Shown: positions 48,844 to 57,557 of the stretch, piece after piece
Position numbering within the stretch: the stretch's first letter is position 1
Layout: every line of letters starts with the position of its first letter
Assembly: GCF_006363955.1 (NCBI RefSeq)
Contig: NZ_CP040948.1
Location: 1,984,001-2,048,000 of the forward strand
Length of the DNA stretch: 64,000 nucleotides
DNA from: Methylophilus medardicus
Lineage (GTDB): Bacteria; Pseudomonadota; Gammaproteobacteria; Burkholderiales; Methylophilaceae
Direction: 5' to 3'
The notes under the pieces: model-generated
What the model was told of the DNA's origin: nothing
What the model saw: the letters and a program-made list of their open reading frames with translations, nothing else
The model's database searches: none
Program-made: the position numbers and the translations under genes

Positions 48844-48899
48844 GCGTCACGTAACTGTCACACTACCGTCACCAATCGTTCACGGTCCCCTCCTAATAT
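48844..48899 (+). promoter_or_regulatory. Pho-box array and promoter of olsBA
   Basis: Four 7-mers, GCGTCAC, CTGTCAC, CCGTCAC and CGTTCAC, begin at 48844, 48855, 48866 and 48877, an exact 11-bp period. A -10-like TAATAT (48894-48899) begins 10 bp after the last unit, the classical geometry for PhoB-activated promoters. AAGGAG and the olsB ATG follow. Confidence 0.8.
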
Positions 48900-48928
48900 C
48901 TCGCTAACCTTCAATCAAGGAGTTGCTG

Positions 48929-49717
48929 ATGTTAGAACACGCTCTACCAGAACAAGGCATATACACGCCTGAACGGCCATCGCTAGCCAATCCAGAACGC
49001 AAGCCGGCCAGCAGTTTGAGCGTCGCACTCGCGACCAATGCGGAGGAAGTCAGGGAGGCGCAACGACTACGTTATCAAGTATTTGCCGAAGAAATGGGCG
49101 CGCAAATTAAAGGCCATCATGGCTTAGACGTCGATGGCTTTGATGCTTTTTGTGATCATCTCTTGGTGCGCGACGACGCCACCCAACAAGTGGTTGGCAC
49201 TTACCGTATTTTAAATCCGATGCAGGCAATGTTAGCGGGGGGATATTACTCCGCTGGCGAATTCGACTTAAGTCGCCTCGCCCCTTTGGCTGACCGTACG
49301 GTGGAAGTCGGCCGCGCCTGCGTGCATGCAGACTATCGCAATGGCGGCACCATTACCTTGTTATGGGCGGGCTTGGCCAAATATATGATGGCGCGTCAAT
49401 ATGAATATATGATCGGTTGCGCCAGCATCAGCATGCACGATGGCGGCCACACGGCAGCCTCCTTATTTAACAACTTGCGCGATGCCTACTTATCCCCTGC
49501 TGAATACCGCGTGTTTCCACATCATCCTTTACCGATAGATGCGCTGGATCAATCACTATCGGTGACTTGCCCGCCGCTCATTAAAGGCTATTTGCGACTC
49601 GGCGCCTATATTTGTGGCGAACCAGCTTGGGATCCTGCTTTTAATACGGCAGATATGCTGGTATTGTTACCCCTGTCCAGAATGAATCCCAGATATGCCG
49701 CGCATTTCTTGAAATAA
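48929..49717 (+). CDS. olsB: Ornithine-acyl-ACP N-acyltransferase (OlsB)
   Basis: GNAT enzyme making lyso-ornithine lipid from ornithine and 3-hydroxyacyl-ACP. VREAQRLRYQVFAEEMGA, then DVDGFDAFCDHLLVRD and EVGRACVHADYRNG are hallmark segments. 262 residues from the ATG at 48929, placed 6 nt after AAGGAG. Coupled with olsA downstream. Confidence 0.9.
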   Translation: MLEHALPEQGIYTPERPSLANPERKPASSLSVALATNAEEVREAQRLRYQVFAEEMGAQIKGHHGLDVDGFDAFCDHLLVRDDATQQVVGTYRILNPMQAMLAGGYYSAGEFDLSRLAPLADRTVEVGRACVHADYRNGGTITLLWAGLAKYMMARQYEYMIGCASISMHDGGHTAASLFNNLRDAYLSPAEYRVFPHHPLPIDALDQSLSVTCPPLIKGYLRLGAYICGEPAWDPAFNTADMLVLLPLSRMNPRYAAHFLK

Positions 49718-49718
49718 C

Positions 49719-50468
49719 TTGCAGTCCACACCTATTTTCATCCGCTGGTGGCGTATCGCCAGCATCGTTATGCATACCTTCACCGGGGTGGCGCTTGCCG
49801 CCCTGGTGTTACCCATCTGCAATCGCACCATGCGCCGTCGGCTCATCCAATGGTGGTGTACCCGCTTGCTTCGCTGCTTTAATCTGCGCGTCACCACCAG
49901 CGGTCAGTTGCCAGCGCTGCATCACCAAGGCCTGCTATTTGTTGCCAACCATATTTCATGGTCTGACATTCATGCCCTCAACAGCCTGCTACCACTGCGC
50001 TTTGTGGCTAAAATGGAGATCAAAGATTGGCCGGTGTTTGGCTACCTGGTGAGAAAATCCGGCACAATCTTCATTCATCGGGGCCGCAACCGCGATGCAG
50101 CACGGGTCATTCAAATTTGCAGCCAGGCGCTCAAACAGCATGACCACTTATGCGTGTTTCCAGAAGGCACCACCACCGAGGGCCTGAGTGTGCTGCCTTT
50201 TAAAACCAGCCTGATTCAAGCCGCGATTGAAGCCAAGACCATGGTGGTGCCAGTCGCGATCCACTACCCCTTGCCGGATGGAGAAGCCAATCTTGCCGCG
50301 GCCTATGCGGGCGATACGCAGTTGCTCGACTCGATGAATACTTATCTGCATATGCGGCAACCGACGGTGCATCTCCATTTTTGTGCGCCGATTGCAGCTG
50401 AGGGGCTAACACGTCAACAGCTGGCGCAACAGGCGCACGCAGAGATCACCGCAGCCTTATATGGTTAG
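49719..50468 (+). CDS. olsA: Lyso-ornithine lipid acyltransferase (OlsA, PlsC family)
   Basis: Adds the second acyl chain to lyso-ornithine lipid. An N-terminal membrane segment is followed by the PlsC motifs NHISWSDIHAL (H-x4-D) and FPEGTTTEG. It begins with TTG one base after the olsB stop; a downstream ATG at 49770 is the alternative but would cut into the first hydrophobic segment. 249 residues. Confidence 0.88.
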   Translation: MQSTPIFIRWWRIASIVMHTFTGVALAALVLPICNRTMRRRLIQWWCTRLLRCFNLRVTTSGQLPALHHQGLLFVANHISWSDIHALNSLLPLRFVAKMEIKDWPVFGYLVRKSGTIFIHRGRNRDAARVIQICSQALKQHDHLCVFPEGTTTEGLSVLPFKTSLIQAAIEAKTMVVPVAIHYPLPDGEANLAAAYAGDTQLLDSMNTYLHMRQPTVHLHFCAPIAAEGLTRQQLAQQAHAEITAALYG

Positions 50469-51835
50469 CGTAAATACTGTATCGCCATCCCAATCACCGC
50501 ATACACAGCAATCAAGGCAATGACGTTGCACTTGAATCTTGCCAGCGCCAACCAGGCCGCAAGTGCCAGGGCCATCGATAGCCAGTCCACGCCGGGGAAC
50601 CACTGGCTTTGCAAAAATACGTGATAAGCAAAAAACAGCGCTAAATTTAAAATCACCCCCACCACCGCAGCGGTGATCGCGCTTAATGGCGCGGTCAAGC
50701 GGACATTGCCACGCGTAGTTTCTATCAAAGGCGCACCGGCAAAAATAAACACAAAACTAGGCAAAAACGTAAAAAAAGTGACCACCATGGCGGCCAATAC
50801 ACCGGCGACAAAAGGTGACGACATAATCGATGCGTGTTGCAGCCAGCCGCCGACGAATCCGACAAAAGTCACCACCATAATCAAGGGGCCCGGTGTCGTT
50901 TCACCTAATGCAAGTCCATCCATCATTTGTGCTGGATTGAGCCAGTGGTAGTGATCTACCGCGCCTTGATAAACATAAGGGAGCACCGCGTAGGCGCCGC
51001 CAAAGGTTAGCAAAGCCGCCTTGGTAAAAAACCAGCCCATTTGACTCAACACGCCCTGCCAGCCAAACTGCCAGACCAAGCCCGCCATCACGATTGCGCC
51101 CAATGCCAGACCAACGAGCACGATTCGCAACATGCGCGGCCATCTAAAATAGGCGTGATCGGGCGTTGGCGTGTCGTCATCAATCAGCGCGGGGCCATAG
51201 TGTAGACTGCTCGCCCCGTGCCCACCCAAACTAAACCAGTGCGGTGCCAACTGCCCGCCGATAAAGCCTAAGCAGGCAGCCGCCAGCACAATCAAGGGGA
51301 AGGGTGATTTGAACAAAAAAATGGCAATAAAGGCTAAGGCTGAAATAAGCCACATGATGCGATTTTTAAGCGCACGTGAGCCAATCCGATAGGCAGCGAA
51401 TAATACAATCGCCACCACGGCGGGTTTAATGCCGTATAAAGCACCGGCTACCGTAGGCACATGGCCATAGGCCATATAGATCCAACCGAGTAATACCAAC
51501 ATGAAAAAAGAGGGCAATACAAACAGCACCCCAGCCATGATGCCACCCCAGGTGCGATGCATGAGCCATCCAATATAGGTAGCGAGTTGCTGCGCCTCCG
51601 GCCCCGGCAGCACCATACAATAATTCAGCGCATGTAAAAAACGCTTTTCTGAAATCCAGCGTTTCTGCTCCACCAGATCATGATGCATGATGGCGATCTG
51701 GCCTGCAGGGCCGCCAAAACTGATCAATCCGAGTTTCAGCCAATACCTGAAGGCCTGCATGCGCGTCACTAGTGCGGGTGGCGTGACGGCCACCGTTGCT
51801 GTGCCCTCAGAAGGATGTGGTGCCTGCATAGCCAT
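50465..51835 (-). CDS. chrA: Chromate transporter ChrA
   Basis: Inner-membrane chromate efflux protein with two homologous CHR halves: FGGPAGQIAIMH in the first and FGGAYAVLPYVYQ in the second, about 12 hydrophobic segments in all. 456 residues is the two-domain bacterial form. It is convergent with olsA (4-bp overlap) and its start overlaps the TSUP gene by 29 bp. Confidence 0.92.
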   Translation of the reverse strand: MAMQAPHPSEGTATVAVTPPALVTRMQAFRYWLKLGLISFGGPAGQIAIMHHDLVEQKRWISEKRFLHALNYCMVLPGPEAQQLATYIGWLMHRTWGGIMAGVLFVLPSFFMLVLLGWIYMAYGHVPTVAGALYGIKPAVVAIVLFAAYRIGSRALKNRIMWLISALAFIAIFLFKSPFPLIVLAAACLGFIGGQLAPHWFSLGGHGASSLHYGPALIDDDTPTPDHAYFRWPRMLRIVLVGLALGAIVMAGLVWQFGWQGVLSQMGWFFTKAALLTFGGAYAVLPYVYQGAVDHYHWLNPAQMMDGLALGETTPGPLIMVVTFVGFVGGWLQHASIMSSPFVAGVLAAMVVTFFTFLPSFVFIFAGAPLIETTRGNVRLTAPLSAITAAVVGVILNLALFFAYHVFLQSQWFPGVDWLSMALALAAWLALARFKCNVIALIAVYAVIGMAIQYLR

Positions 51836-52583
51836 CTAACCCCGTTTTAACAATCAATACAATCACTACCACGATAAACACCCGACGTATCAGCGCCGCA
51901 CCATGCTTGAATGCGAGCATGGTCCCCACCACGCTACCAGCAATATTGGCCAAAGCCATGGCGAGGCCGACCTGCCACCACACCTGCCCAGCCGCAGCCA
52001 ACGTTAGCAATGCGGCTAGATTGGTGGTCACATTCAGCACTTTGGCTGACGCTGAGGCCTGCAGAAAGTCTTGCCCCAACCACCGAACCAGCAAAAAAAT
52101 AAAAAAACTTCCGGTGCCGGGACCGAAAAAACCATCATACCAACCCACCACTGCGCCGATCGCGAGCGCTCGCCATAAACGCAAGCGGGATGGATGGGGG
52201 TTCAGCGAGGACTGCAAGCCGAATTGCGGGTATTTGAGGGTATAGAGCAATACCATCATCAAGACCCAAGGCAAGCCTTTGCGTAAAAAGGCGGGATCCA
52301 ACCAAGTGAGCGTCCAGGCACCCAATCCGGCACTGGCAAATGCGATCAGCGTCGCGGGCGCCAACCAAGCCCAGTCTAGCCGGATGCGCCGGCTATAACG
52401 CCAAGCGGCCACGCCAGTCCCTGCGACACTGCCACATTTATTAGTCCCTAAAAGAAGGACTGGCGGCGCCGCTGGATAAGCACTGAATAAAGCAGGCACC
52501 GTCAGTAGGCCGCCACCGCCGACCATGGCGTCTACCAGACCAGCCAAAAACGCGGCTGCAACGACCAAGCCCAGCGAAATCAA
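51807..52583 (-). CDS. TSUP-family (TauE/SafE) membrane permease
   Basis: 258 residues with about eight hydrophobic segments and the motif AGLVDAMVGGGGLLTVPAL typical of the family, which exports sulfite, sulfoacetate or other anions. The TTG start is the first possible codon after an in-frame stop and lies right after the apaH stop, so translation is probably coupled to apaH. Substrate unknown. Confidence 0.87.
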   Translation of the reverse strand: MISLGLVVAAAFLAGLVDAMVGGGGLLTVPALFSAYPAAPPVLLLGTNKCGSVAGTGVAAWRYSRRIRLDWAWLAPATLIAFASAGLGAWTLTWLDPAFLRKGLPWVLMMVLLYTLKYPQFGLQSSLNPHPSRLRLWRALAIGAVVGWYDGFFGPGTGSFFIFLLVRWLGQDFLQASASAKVLNVTTNLAALLTLAAAGQVWWQVGLAMALANIAGSVVGTMLAFKHGAALIRRVFIVVVIVLIVKTGLDGYAGTTSF

Positions 52584-52586
52584 GGG

Positions 52587-53426
52587 TTATTCACCCACGG
52601 TGCCGGATGGCCGGTCACGTGCATCTAAAGGCACTTGGGTGAAATCACCGGTCTCAAGGCAATAAGCGGTTAATTGGCGCCCCCATAAGCAGCCGGTATC
52701 CAGCCCAACCACCCCTTGGCCCTGATACAAACCAAGTGCCGACCAATGTCCAAACAAAATAGTTTGCGGGTCATGCGCAGATTGGCGTGCTGGGTGCTTA
52801 AACCAAGGGTAATAGCCGACGGGAATATCCGCAACCTCTCCCTTGAAAGCAAATTCCATGGCACCGCTGTCATCCAGCAAGCGCATACGTGTCAAGGCAT
52901 TGGTAATGGCCCGCAGACGATCCACCCCGCGCAAGTCGTCGTCCCAGCCGACGGGGTGGTTGCCATACATCTGCTGTAAAAATTCAACATAATCAGGCGA
53001 TTGCAGCACGGTTTCAACTTCCGCCGCCAGCTGTCTTGCCTGGGCCAGCGTCCACTGCGGATAAAGCCCGGCATGCAGCATGGCAAAATCGTTTTCAAGC
53101 AGCATCAGCGGTTGCTGGCGCAACCAGTCAAGCAACTGACGGCTATCCTCCGCCGCAAAAAGCGCTGCCAAGGTGTCAAAACGATGCGGGGGTCGAATAG
53201 AATGTGCCACCGCAATTGCATGCAGATCATGGTTGCCGAGCACAATGCGCACCTGATCTTGGTGCGCATACAACCAACGCAACACCGCCAACGAACCCGT
53301 TCCGCGGTTAATCAGATCGCCCACCAGCCACAGGGTGTCCTGCCCGGGTTGGAAATCCAACCGCTCAAGTAAATGCATCAGGGAGTGATAGCAGCCCTGG
53401 ATATCACCAATTGCGTATCTCGCCAT
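52587..53426 (-). CDS. apaH: Bis(5'-nucleosyl)-tetraphosphatase, symmetrical
   Basis: Hydrolyses Ap4A to two ADP. The metallophosphatase motifs are IGDIQGCYHSL, VGDLINRGTGS and LGNHDLH; the GVDRLRAITNALTRMR segment is ApaH-specific. 279 residues. Downstream of a terminator-separated cytochrome gene and coupled to the TSUP gene. Confidence 0.95.
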   Translation of the reverse strand: MARYAIGDIQGCYHSLMHLLERLDFQPGQDTLWLVGDLINRGTGSLAVLRWLYAHQDQVRIVLGNHDLHAIAVAHSIRPPHRFDTLAALFAAEDSRQLLDWLRQQPLMLLENDFAMLHAGLYPQWTLAQARQLAAEVETVLQSPDYVEFLQQMYGNHPVGWDDDLRGVDRLRAITNALTRMRLLDDSGAMEFAFKGEVADIPVGYYPWFKHPARQSAHDPQTILFGHWSALGLYQGQGVVGLDTGCLWGRQLTAYCLETGDFTQVPLDARDRPSGTVGE

Positions 53427-53462
53427 GGAATCAACTTTGCCAGAAAAATCAGTTCACCAATA

Positions 53463-53491
53463 AAAAAGCCGCTTGAATCAAGCGGCTTTTT
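53463..53491. terminator. Terminator downstream of the cytochrome c gene
   Basis: Arms AAAAAGCCGCTTGA and TCAAGCGGCTTTTT form a perfect 14-bp stem. It ends the cytochrome gene on the minus strand. Confidence 0.88.
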
Positions 53492-53504
53492 GCATATCCC
53501 AATG

Positions 53505-54008
53505 TTACTTTTTCAAACTGGCAGCATCAAATTTGGCGCCAGCCTGATTTGCCATGTAGGCTACTGCATCGGCCACTTCGTGGTCACTCAACTCAGCATT
53601 CCCGCCGCGGGCCGGCATGCTACGGATACCCTCAATGGCATGCTTGACCAACGTTTCGTAGCCTTGCGCAATACGTGGCGACCAATCGCTAGCAACGCCG
53701 ATTTTTGGCGCACCTAAAGCACCTACGCCATGACAGGCAATACACACGCCTTTAACAATCTCTTCACCACTTTTTTCAACATGCGCACCGGCGGCTTCGG
53801 CCACTTCTACGGATGCCACTGGTTTAATATAGGCTGCCACTTTTTGCTCGACGGCATCTGTTTCCTCTTTAGAAGGCGCTGCTTTCTCGCTGCCAAATAC
53901 ACCAAAAAGGTAGGCCAGTAGCGACACAAGCAAAGTAAAACCGACAATGGCACCTGGAATCGCAATAATTAACTCTTTAATGCTTGAACCTTCTTTGTAA
54001 CCAGACAT
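53505..54008 (-). CDS. Membrane-anchored cytochrome c5-like protein
   Basis: 167 residues: one N-terminal membrane helix (about 16-33, AIPGAIVGFTLLVSLLAYLF), a Pro/Ala/Glu linker, and a class I cytochrome domain with haem motif CIACH and distal methionine in RSMPARGG. Probably carries electrons to a terminal oxidase in the periplasm. Confidence 0.88.
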   Translation of the reverse strand: MSGYKEGSSIKELIIAIPGAIVGFTLLVSLLAYLFGVFGSEKAAPSKEETDAVEQKVAAYIKPVASVEVAEAAGAHVEKSGEEIVKGVCIACHGVGALGAPKIGVASDWSPRIAQGYETLVKHAIEGIRSMPARGGNAELSDHEVADAVAYMANQAGAKFDAASLKK

Positions 54009-54099
54009 ATCCGTATCCCGTTGCGTTAGTAAAAATATTCACGCGATTATAACGCAGAACGACAGGACAGGAAACGCAGACAACGTTTTCGCGCAACCA

Positions 54100-54138
54100 A
54101 AAAAAACAAATGGCCAAGCAGGTTGCCATGCTTGGCCA
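54100..54138 (-). terminator. Terminator of the PEP-CTERM protein gene
   Basis: Perfect 10-bp stem TGGCCAAGCA / TGCTTGGCCA with an 8-nt loop, followed on the minus strand by TTTGTTTTTTTTGG. It lies just after the stop at 54156. Confidence 0.85.
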
Positions 54139-54155
54139 AATATAACAATGCGGGT

Positions 54156-55640
54156 TTATTGCTGACGACGGCGCATTGCAGCGATACCAACCAAGCCTAA
54201 GCCCAGCATGGCAGCAGAACCTGGCTCAGGCACAGCACTGACTCTGAACAAAGAGGTCGTGTTAGAAGCCTCATTCGCAAAGGCCAAGAAAACCGCGCCA
54301 TCCTTTTCAAACGCGACCAAACCTTCTGGGGCCAAATCGCCCTCTGAGACGATCATGTCAATAAAACTGACCTTGGTTGGATCGGTGATATCAAACAGCG
54401 CGATCGCGCCCTTGAGCGTTCTCTCGAGTCCTACCGCAGCAATGGTGCGGCCACCCAGCGTAAACAAATCTACGCCTTCTGGCTCCACGCCTTTGTCACG
54501 GCTACGGGCATCATCGTAAATGCCACGCGCGAACGCCTCTTTGTCGAGAATATCGCCACTGTCGTAAACCAAGTTACCATCGGCATCGCGGATGCTAAAG
54601 GAGCGTGCCCCTGCGGCATACAAATCACCAACAGATGAATCCGTATTGGAGACACGGATATTGGCTAACGCGCCGCTACCGCCCAGGCCGCTGGCTGCTG
54701 AACGGTCACCGTCATCCTCACGGAAATCACCTTCGTTTGCTGTGACCAGATACGTAACGCCAGCCACGTCATAGGTAGCAATGCCGTCAGGCATGTACAA
54801 GCCTTTCACATTCGGGCTAATAAAACTCACGCTATTGTTATTGAGCGGGTCAATACTGTTGCCCGGTGCGCTAAAGTCTTTAACACCCAAGCCCACCACT
54901 TTAGTGAACGATTGGGTTTTTAAATCGAGAACGCCAATCGCGTTGGCCTCTTGCAAGGTGACATATGCCTTGCTGCCATCCGCACTCACGGCAATATATT
55001 CTGGCTCAAAATCCATGCCGGTATTGGTACGGATATGGCTACCACTGGTAGGCACGCCCGCCAATGTCGCCGTGGCTGAAACACTACGGCTAGCAACATC
55101 GATAATTGTGACGCTACCTGCAGGATCGTTTGCTGGAGCGCCATAAACACGCGGCACACTGCTGCCGATGCGGCTACCATAAGTGTCAGGCGTGCCTTCA
55201 TTTGCTACCAAAATTTTGGTGCCATCCGGTGTAAATGTGAGCATATCTGGCAACGCGCCTACGTTAAAGCTGTTGGTCCCTGCGGCCAAACTTCTGCTAG
55301 TGGTATCGTAAAGCTGCACAATGCCGGCATTGGAGCGCGTGGTGTTTTCAATCGCAAACGCAGCCAACCCATTATGAATGCTCACACTGTTGATATTGCC
55401 ATAAGCACTCGTATCAATACGTTGCAGCAAATTACCATTCGTTGCATTCAACACATCCACGCCTTTGACGCCAGCCACCCACAAGGTATTTGTGAGTGCG
55501 TCAAACGCGGGGATTTCTGACAAATAACCGCTACCGCTGTGGCTAAATGTCCATTCTTTGCTAATTTGATAGGTTGTTGCGGCCTCTGCCATGCTCATGC
55601 TGGCGAACAATAAGCCCATTACTAAAGTCATTTTTTTCAT
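54156..55640 (-). CDS. PEP-CTERM choice-of-anchor I (propeller/phytase-esterase-like) protein
   Basis: 494 residues with a signal peptide (about 1-20) and a repeat-rich beta-propeller-like body (LTFTPDGTKILVANEGTPD, YIAVSADGSKAYVTLQEANA, YLVTANEGDFRED, GVEPEGVDLF). This fits the choice-of-anchor I family, often labelled alkaline phosphatase- or phytase-esterase-like. It ends in a PEP-CTERM sorting signal: VPEPGSAAMLGLGLVG then RRRQQ. The protein is probably processed by an exosortase not in this window. A Pho-box array lies upstream, supporting a role in phosphate scavenging (inference). Confidence 0.85.
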   Translation of the reverse strand: MKKMTLVMGLLFASMSMAEAATTYQISKEWTFSHSGSGYLSEIPAFDALTNTLWVAGVKGVDVLNATNGNLLQRIDTSAYGNINSVSIHNGLAAFAIENTTRSNAGIVQLYDTTSRSLAAGTNSFNVGALPDMLTFTPDGTKILVANEGTPDTYGSRIGSSVPRVYGAPANDPAGSVTIIDVASRSVSATATLAGVPTSGSHIRTNTGMDFEPEYIAVSADGSKAYVTLQEANAIGVLDLKTQSFTKVVGLGVKDFSAPGNSIDPLNNNSVSFISPNVKGLYMPDGIATYDVAGVTYLVTANEGDFREDDGDRSAASGLGGSGALANIRVSNTDSSVGDLYAAGARSFSIRDADGNLVYDSGDILDKEAFARGIYDDARSRDKGVEPEGVDLFTLGGRTIAAVGLERTLKGAIALFDITDPTKVSFIDMIVSEGDLAPEGLVAFEKDGAVFLAFANEASNTTSLFRVSAVPEPGSAAMLGLGLVGIAAMRRRQQ

Positions 55641-55669
55641 GTGTGTACCCTCTCCTCAAAACTAAAAAG

Positions 55670-55725
55670 AGCATAGTTACGTCACATGACAAAGCCTTGA
55701 CAGTTCCGTGGCAGAAACATGGCAA
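55670..55725 (-). promoter_or_regulatory. Pho-box array and promoter of the PEP-CTERM protein gene
   Basis: On the minus strand the 7-mers TTGCCAT, CTGCCAC, CTGTCAA and TTGTCAT follow each other at an exact 11-bp period (rc of 55686-55725). After a 10-bp gap comes TATGCT (rc of 55670-55675) as a -10. GAGAGGG precedes the ATG at 55640. Confidence 0.78.
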
Positions 55726-55742
55726 CGGACTACCAGTGCAAT

Positions 55743-56885
55743 TTAAAGTCGGGCGTAAGCGTAATTCTGTGGATAGACGACTTTTTCGCGGGCGTCAGTC
55801 CAAATAATGTCGCAGTTATCGTCGTCCATGTGCATCATGCGACCATTGCGGTCAACACAATATTCACCACAAACGATACGATCCTCAATCGCATAGCCTT
55901 GGGCAATACGCGTGTAATCAAACAAAATCGAGCGAATCACCGTGGTATCTCGCTGCAAATGGCAACCGTTGTTAATCCAGGTAGGGCCGACAATACGGGT
56001 ATTTTTATCAATGTGCGAACCGGAGCCAATATATACCGGCCCCTCAATCTGCGTGTGCTCCCAATCAATATGCACATTGAGCCCCACCCACACCCCCGGC
56101 CTCACCTGCTTGCCCGGAATCGGCATCGACGGAAAAAAGCCCTGCATCATCTGCTGCATCACCAACCAATAATCGCTCACCACACCAATATCGATCCAGT
56201 TAAACGGATGTTGAATCGCGTAAAACGGCAAGCCGCGCTGCACCAGCAAAGGAAACAAATCTGAGCCAATATCAAACTCACTGCCTGATGGAATCAGATC
56301 CAGCACCTCGGGTTCAAAAATATAAATACCCGTACTCGCCCAATTAGAGCGTGCCTCTAGCTGCGTTGGCTTCTCTTGAAACGAAATGATGCGGCCCTCG
56401 CTATTTGTGACCACAATGCCATAGCCCGACACCTTATCCATCGGCACCTGCATCGTCACCAAACTCGCCAGCGCGCCTTTTTCTTTGTGCTCTTTCACCG
56501 CACGAGTAATGTCGAGGTCAATAATCGCATCCCCACACAACACGATAGTCGTCTCATCAAAAAAGCCGCTAAAATCCTGGATTTTGCGCATGCCACCCGC
56601 AGACCCCACCGCATGCGGCACGATGTTGCCATCAACAATATCGCCCTCAAACGAATAGCCAATATTCACCCCAAAGCGATGGCCATCCTCAAAATAATCC
56701 TGAATTTTCTGATGCAGATAACTCACATTGATCATCACATCAGCCACCCCATGCAACGCCAGATGCTCAATCAAATAAGCCATCACCGGCTTCCCCAGCA
56801 CCGGAATCATCGGCTTTGGCAATTCATAAGTCAGCGGCCGCACACGCGTACCCTTACCCGCGGCCAAAATCATGGCTTTCATCAT
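55743..56885 (-). CDS. NDP-sugar nucleotidyltransferase (ManC/RmlA-like)
   Basis: 380 residues. The nucleotidyltransferase domain opens with ILAAGKGTRVRPLTYELPKP (signature GxGTRxRPLT) and has the metal aspartate region LCGDAIIDLD; a C-terminal left-handed beta-helix (hexapeptide repeats, GPVYIGSGSHIDKN) follows. Likely a mannose-1-phosphate guanylyltransferase or glucose-1-phosphate-type enzyme; the sugar cannot be fixed from sequence. Stands alone. Confidence 0.88.
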   Translation of the reverse strand: MMKAMILAAGKGTRVRPLTYELPKPMIPVLGKPVMAYLIEHLALHGVADVMINVSYLHQKIQDYFEDGHRFGVNIGYSFEGDIVDGNIVPHAVGSAGGMRKIQDFSGFFDETTIVLCGDAIIDLDITRAVKEHKEKGALASLVTMQVPMDKVSGYGIVVTNSEGRIISFQEKPTQLEARSNWASTGIYIFEPEVLDLIPSGSEFDIGSDLFPLLVQRGLPFYAIQHPFNWIDIGVVSDYWLVMQQMMQGFFPSMPIPGKQVRPGVWVGLNVHIDWEHTQIEGPVYIGSGSHIDKNTRIVGPTWINNGCHLQRDTTVIRSILFDYTRIAQGYAIEDRIVCGEYCVDRNGRMMHMDDDNCDIIWTDAREKVVYPQNYAYARL

Positions 56886-57023
56886 GCAATACCCTTAAAC
56901 AGTTATAACGTTTAGCGCCAAGCATAGTCACCCACTATGACAACATTATTGCAACGGCGCGCTATGCCGCGTAGCCAACGCACAAAATTGCTACCCACCC
57001 TCAAGGCAAAGCGACTTATTTGC

Positions 57024-57029
57024 TATAAT
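57024..57029 (+). promoter_or_regulatory. -10 element of tRNA-Arg
   Basis: A consensus TATAAT lies 9 bp before the mature tRNA 5' end. No good -35 hexamer is seen. Confidence 0.55.
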
Positions 57030-57038
57030 GGCAGGATT

Positions 57039-57115
57039 GCGCCCGTAGCTCAGCTGGATAGAGTATTGGTTTCCGAAGCCAAGGGTCGTGAGTTCGAATC
57101 TCGCCGGGCGCACCA
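57039..57115 (+). tRNA. tRNA-Arg (anticodon CCG)
   Basis: 77 nt including encoded CCA. Acceptor GCGCCCG pairs with CGGGCGC; D-stem GCTC/GAGT; anticodon loop TTCCGAA gives CCG; T-arm contains GTTCGAATC. It stands at the boundary between ordinary chromosomal genes and a visibly more AT-rich accessory region, so its 3' end is a likely integration site. Confidence 0.95.
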
Positions 57116-57326
57116 AATATTGAAACGGCTCATTCCATTATGTCACTAGAAGCATAACTTGGCCGTTACGGCCACTTTATGCTTCCACTCCCTAAACACC
57201 CTTTAGTCGTTCCGACTCACGGCCAAGTTATGGTTCCGACCCACGGCCACATTTTGGTTCCGTGAATTGTTGAGAAAACACTGCTAAACTTTTCTTCCTT
57301 ACTCAATCCAGGAATGGGGTAAGCAA
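57116..57326. repeat. Cluster of insertion-sequence-end-like repeats
   Basis: No gene. Three direct copies of ACGGCCAN-TTNTGNTTCC start at 57168, 57219 and 57243, and an inverted copy (GAAGCATAACTTGGCCGT, 57149-57166) forms a 16/18-matching hairpin with the first. Multiple short repeats of this kind are typical of the ends of IS21-family elements; no transposase gene remains. The family assignment is inference. Confidence 0.5.
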
Positions 57327-57545
57327 GTGAGTCACAATCAAATTCAAGAAACATCGGTGCGACTAGAGGCAGATACTCTAGTATCTGTTAGTCCAGAGAC
57401 AGCATACAAACTCGTAGAGATCATGGAGTCCAATTCACTAGAGGAATTGATTCAGCTATTACTGCGCAATTTGGCGGGTGAGACAGGTGTAATACCCACA
57501 AGCTCATTGATCTTATATCCCTTAAGAGGGAGATATTTGCCCTGA
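57327..57545 (+). CDS. Small hypothetical protein, paralogue A
   Basis: 72 residues starting at GTG. Not recognised. The stretch EADTLVSVSPETAYKL and SLEELIQLLL is about half identical to the next gene, showing a tandem duplication. Acidic and helical, reminiscent in size of small ribbon-helix-helix-type regulators, but no firm family match. First of three small genes spaced 12 and 15 bp apart. Confidence 0.55.
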   Translation: MSHNQIQETSVRLEADTLVSVSPETAYKLVEIMESNSLEELIQLLLRNLAGETGVIPTSSLILYPLRGRYLP

Positions 57546-57557
57546 AGGAGTTAGGTA

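Noticed and set aside
55719-56264. Plus-strand 181-codon frame opposite the nucleotidyltransferase
   Set aside because: Antisense shadow of a well-supported gene, rich in His/Asn as expected from the reverse frame.
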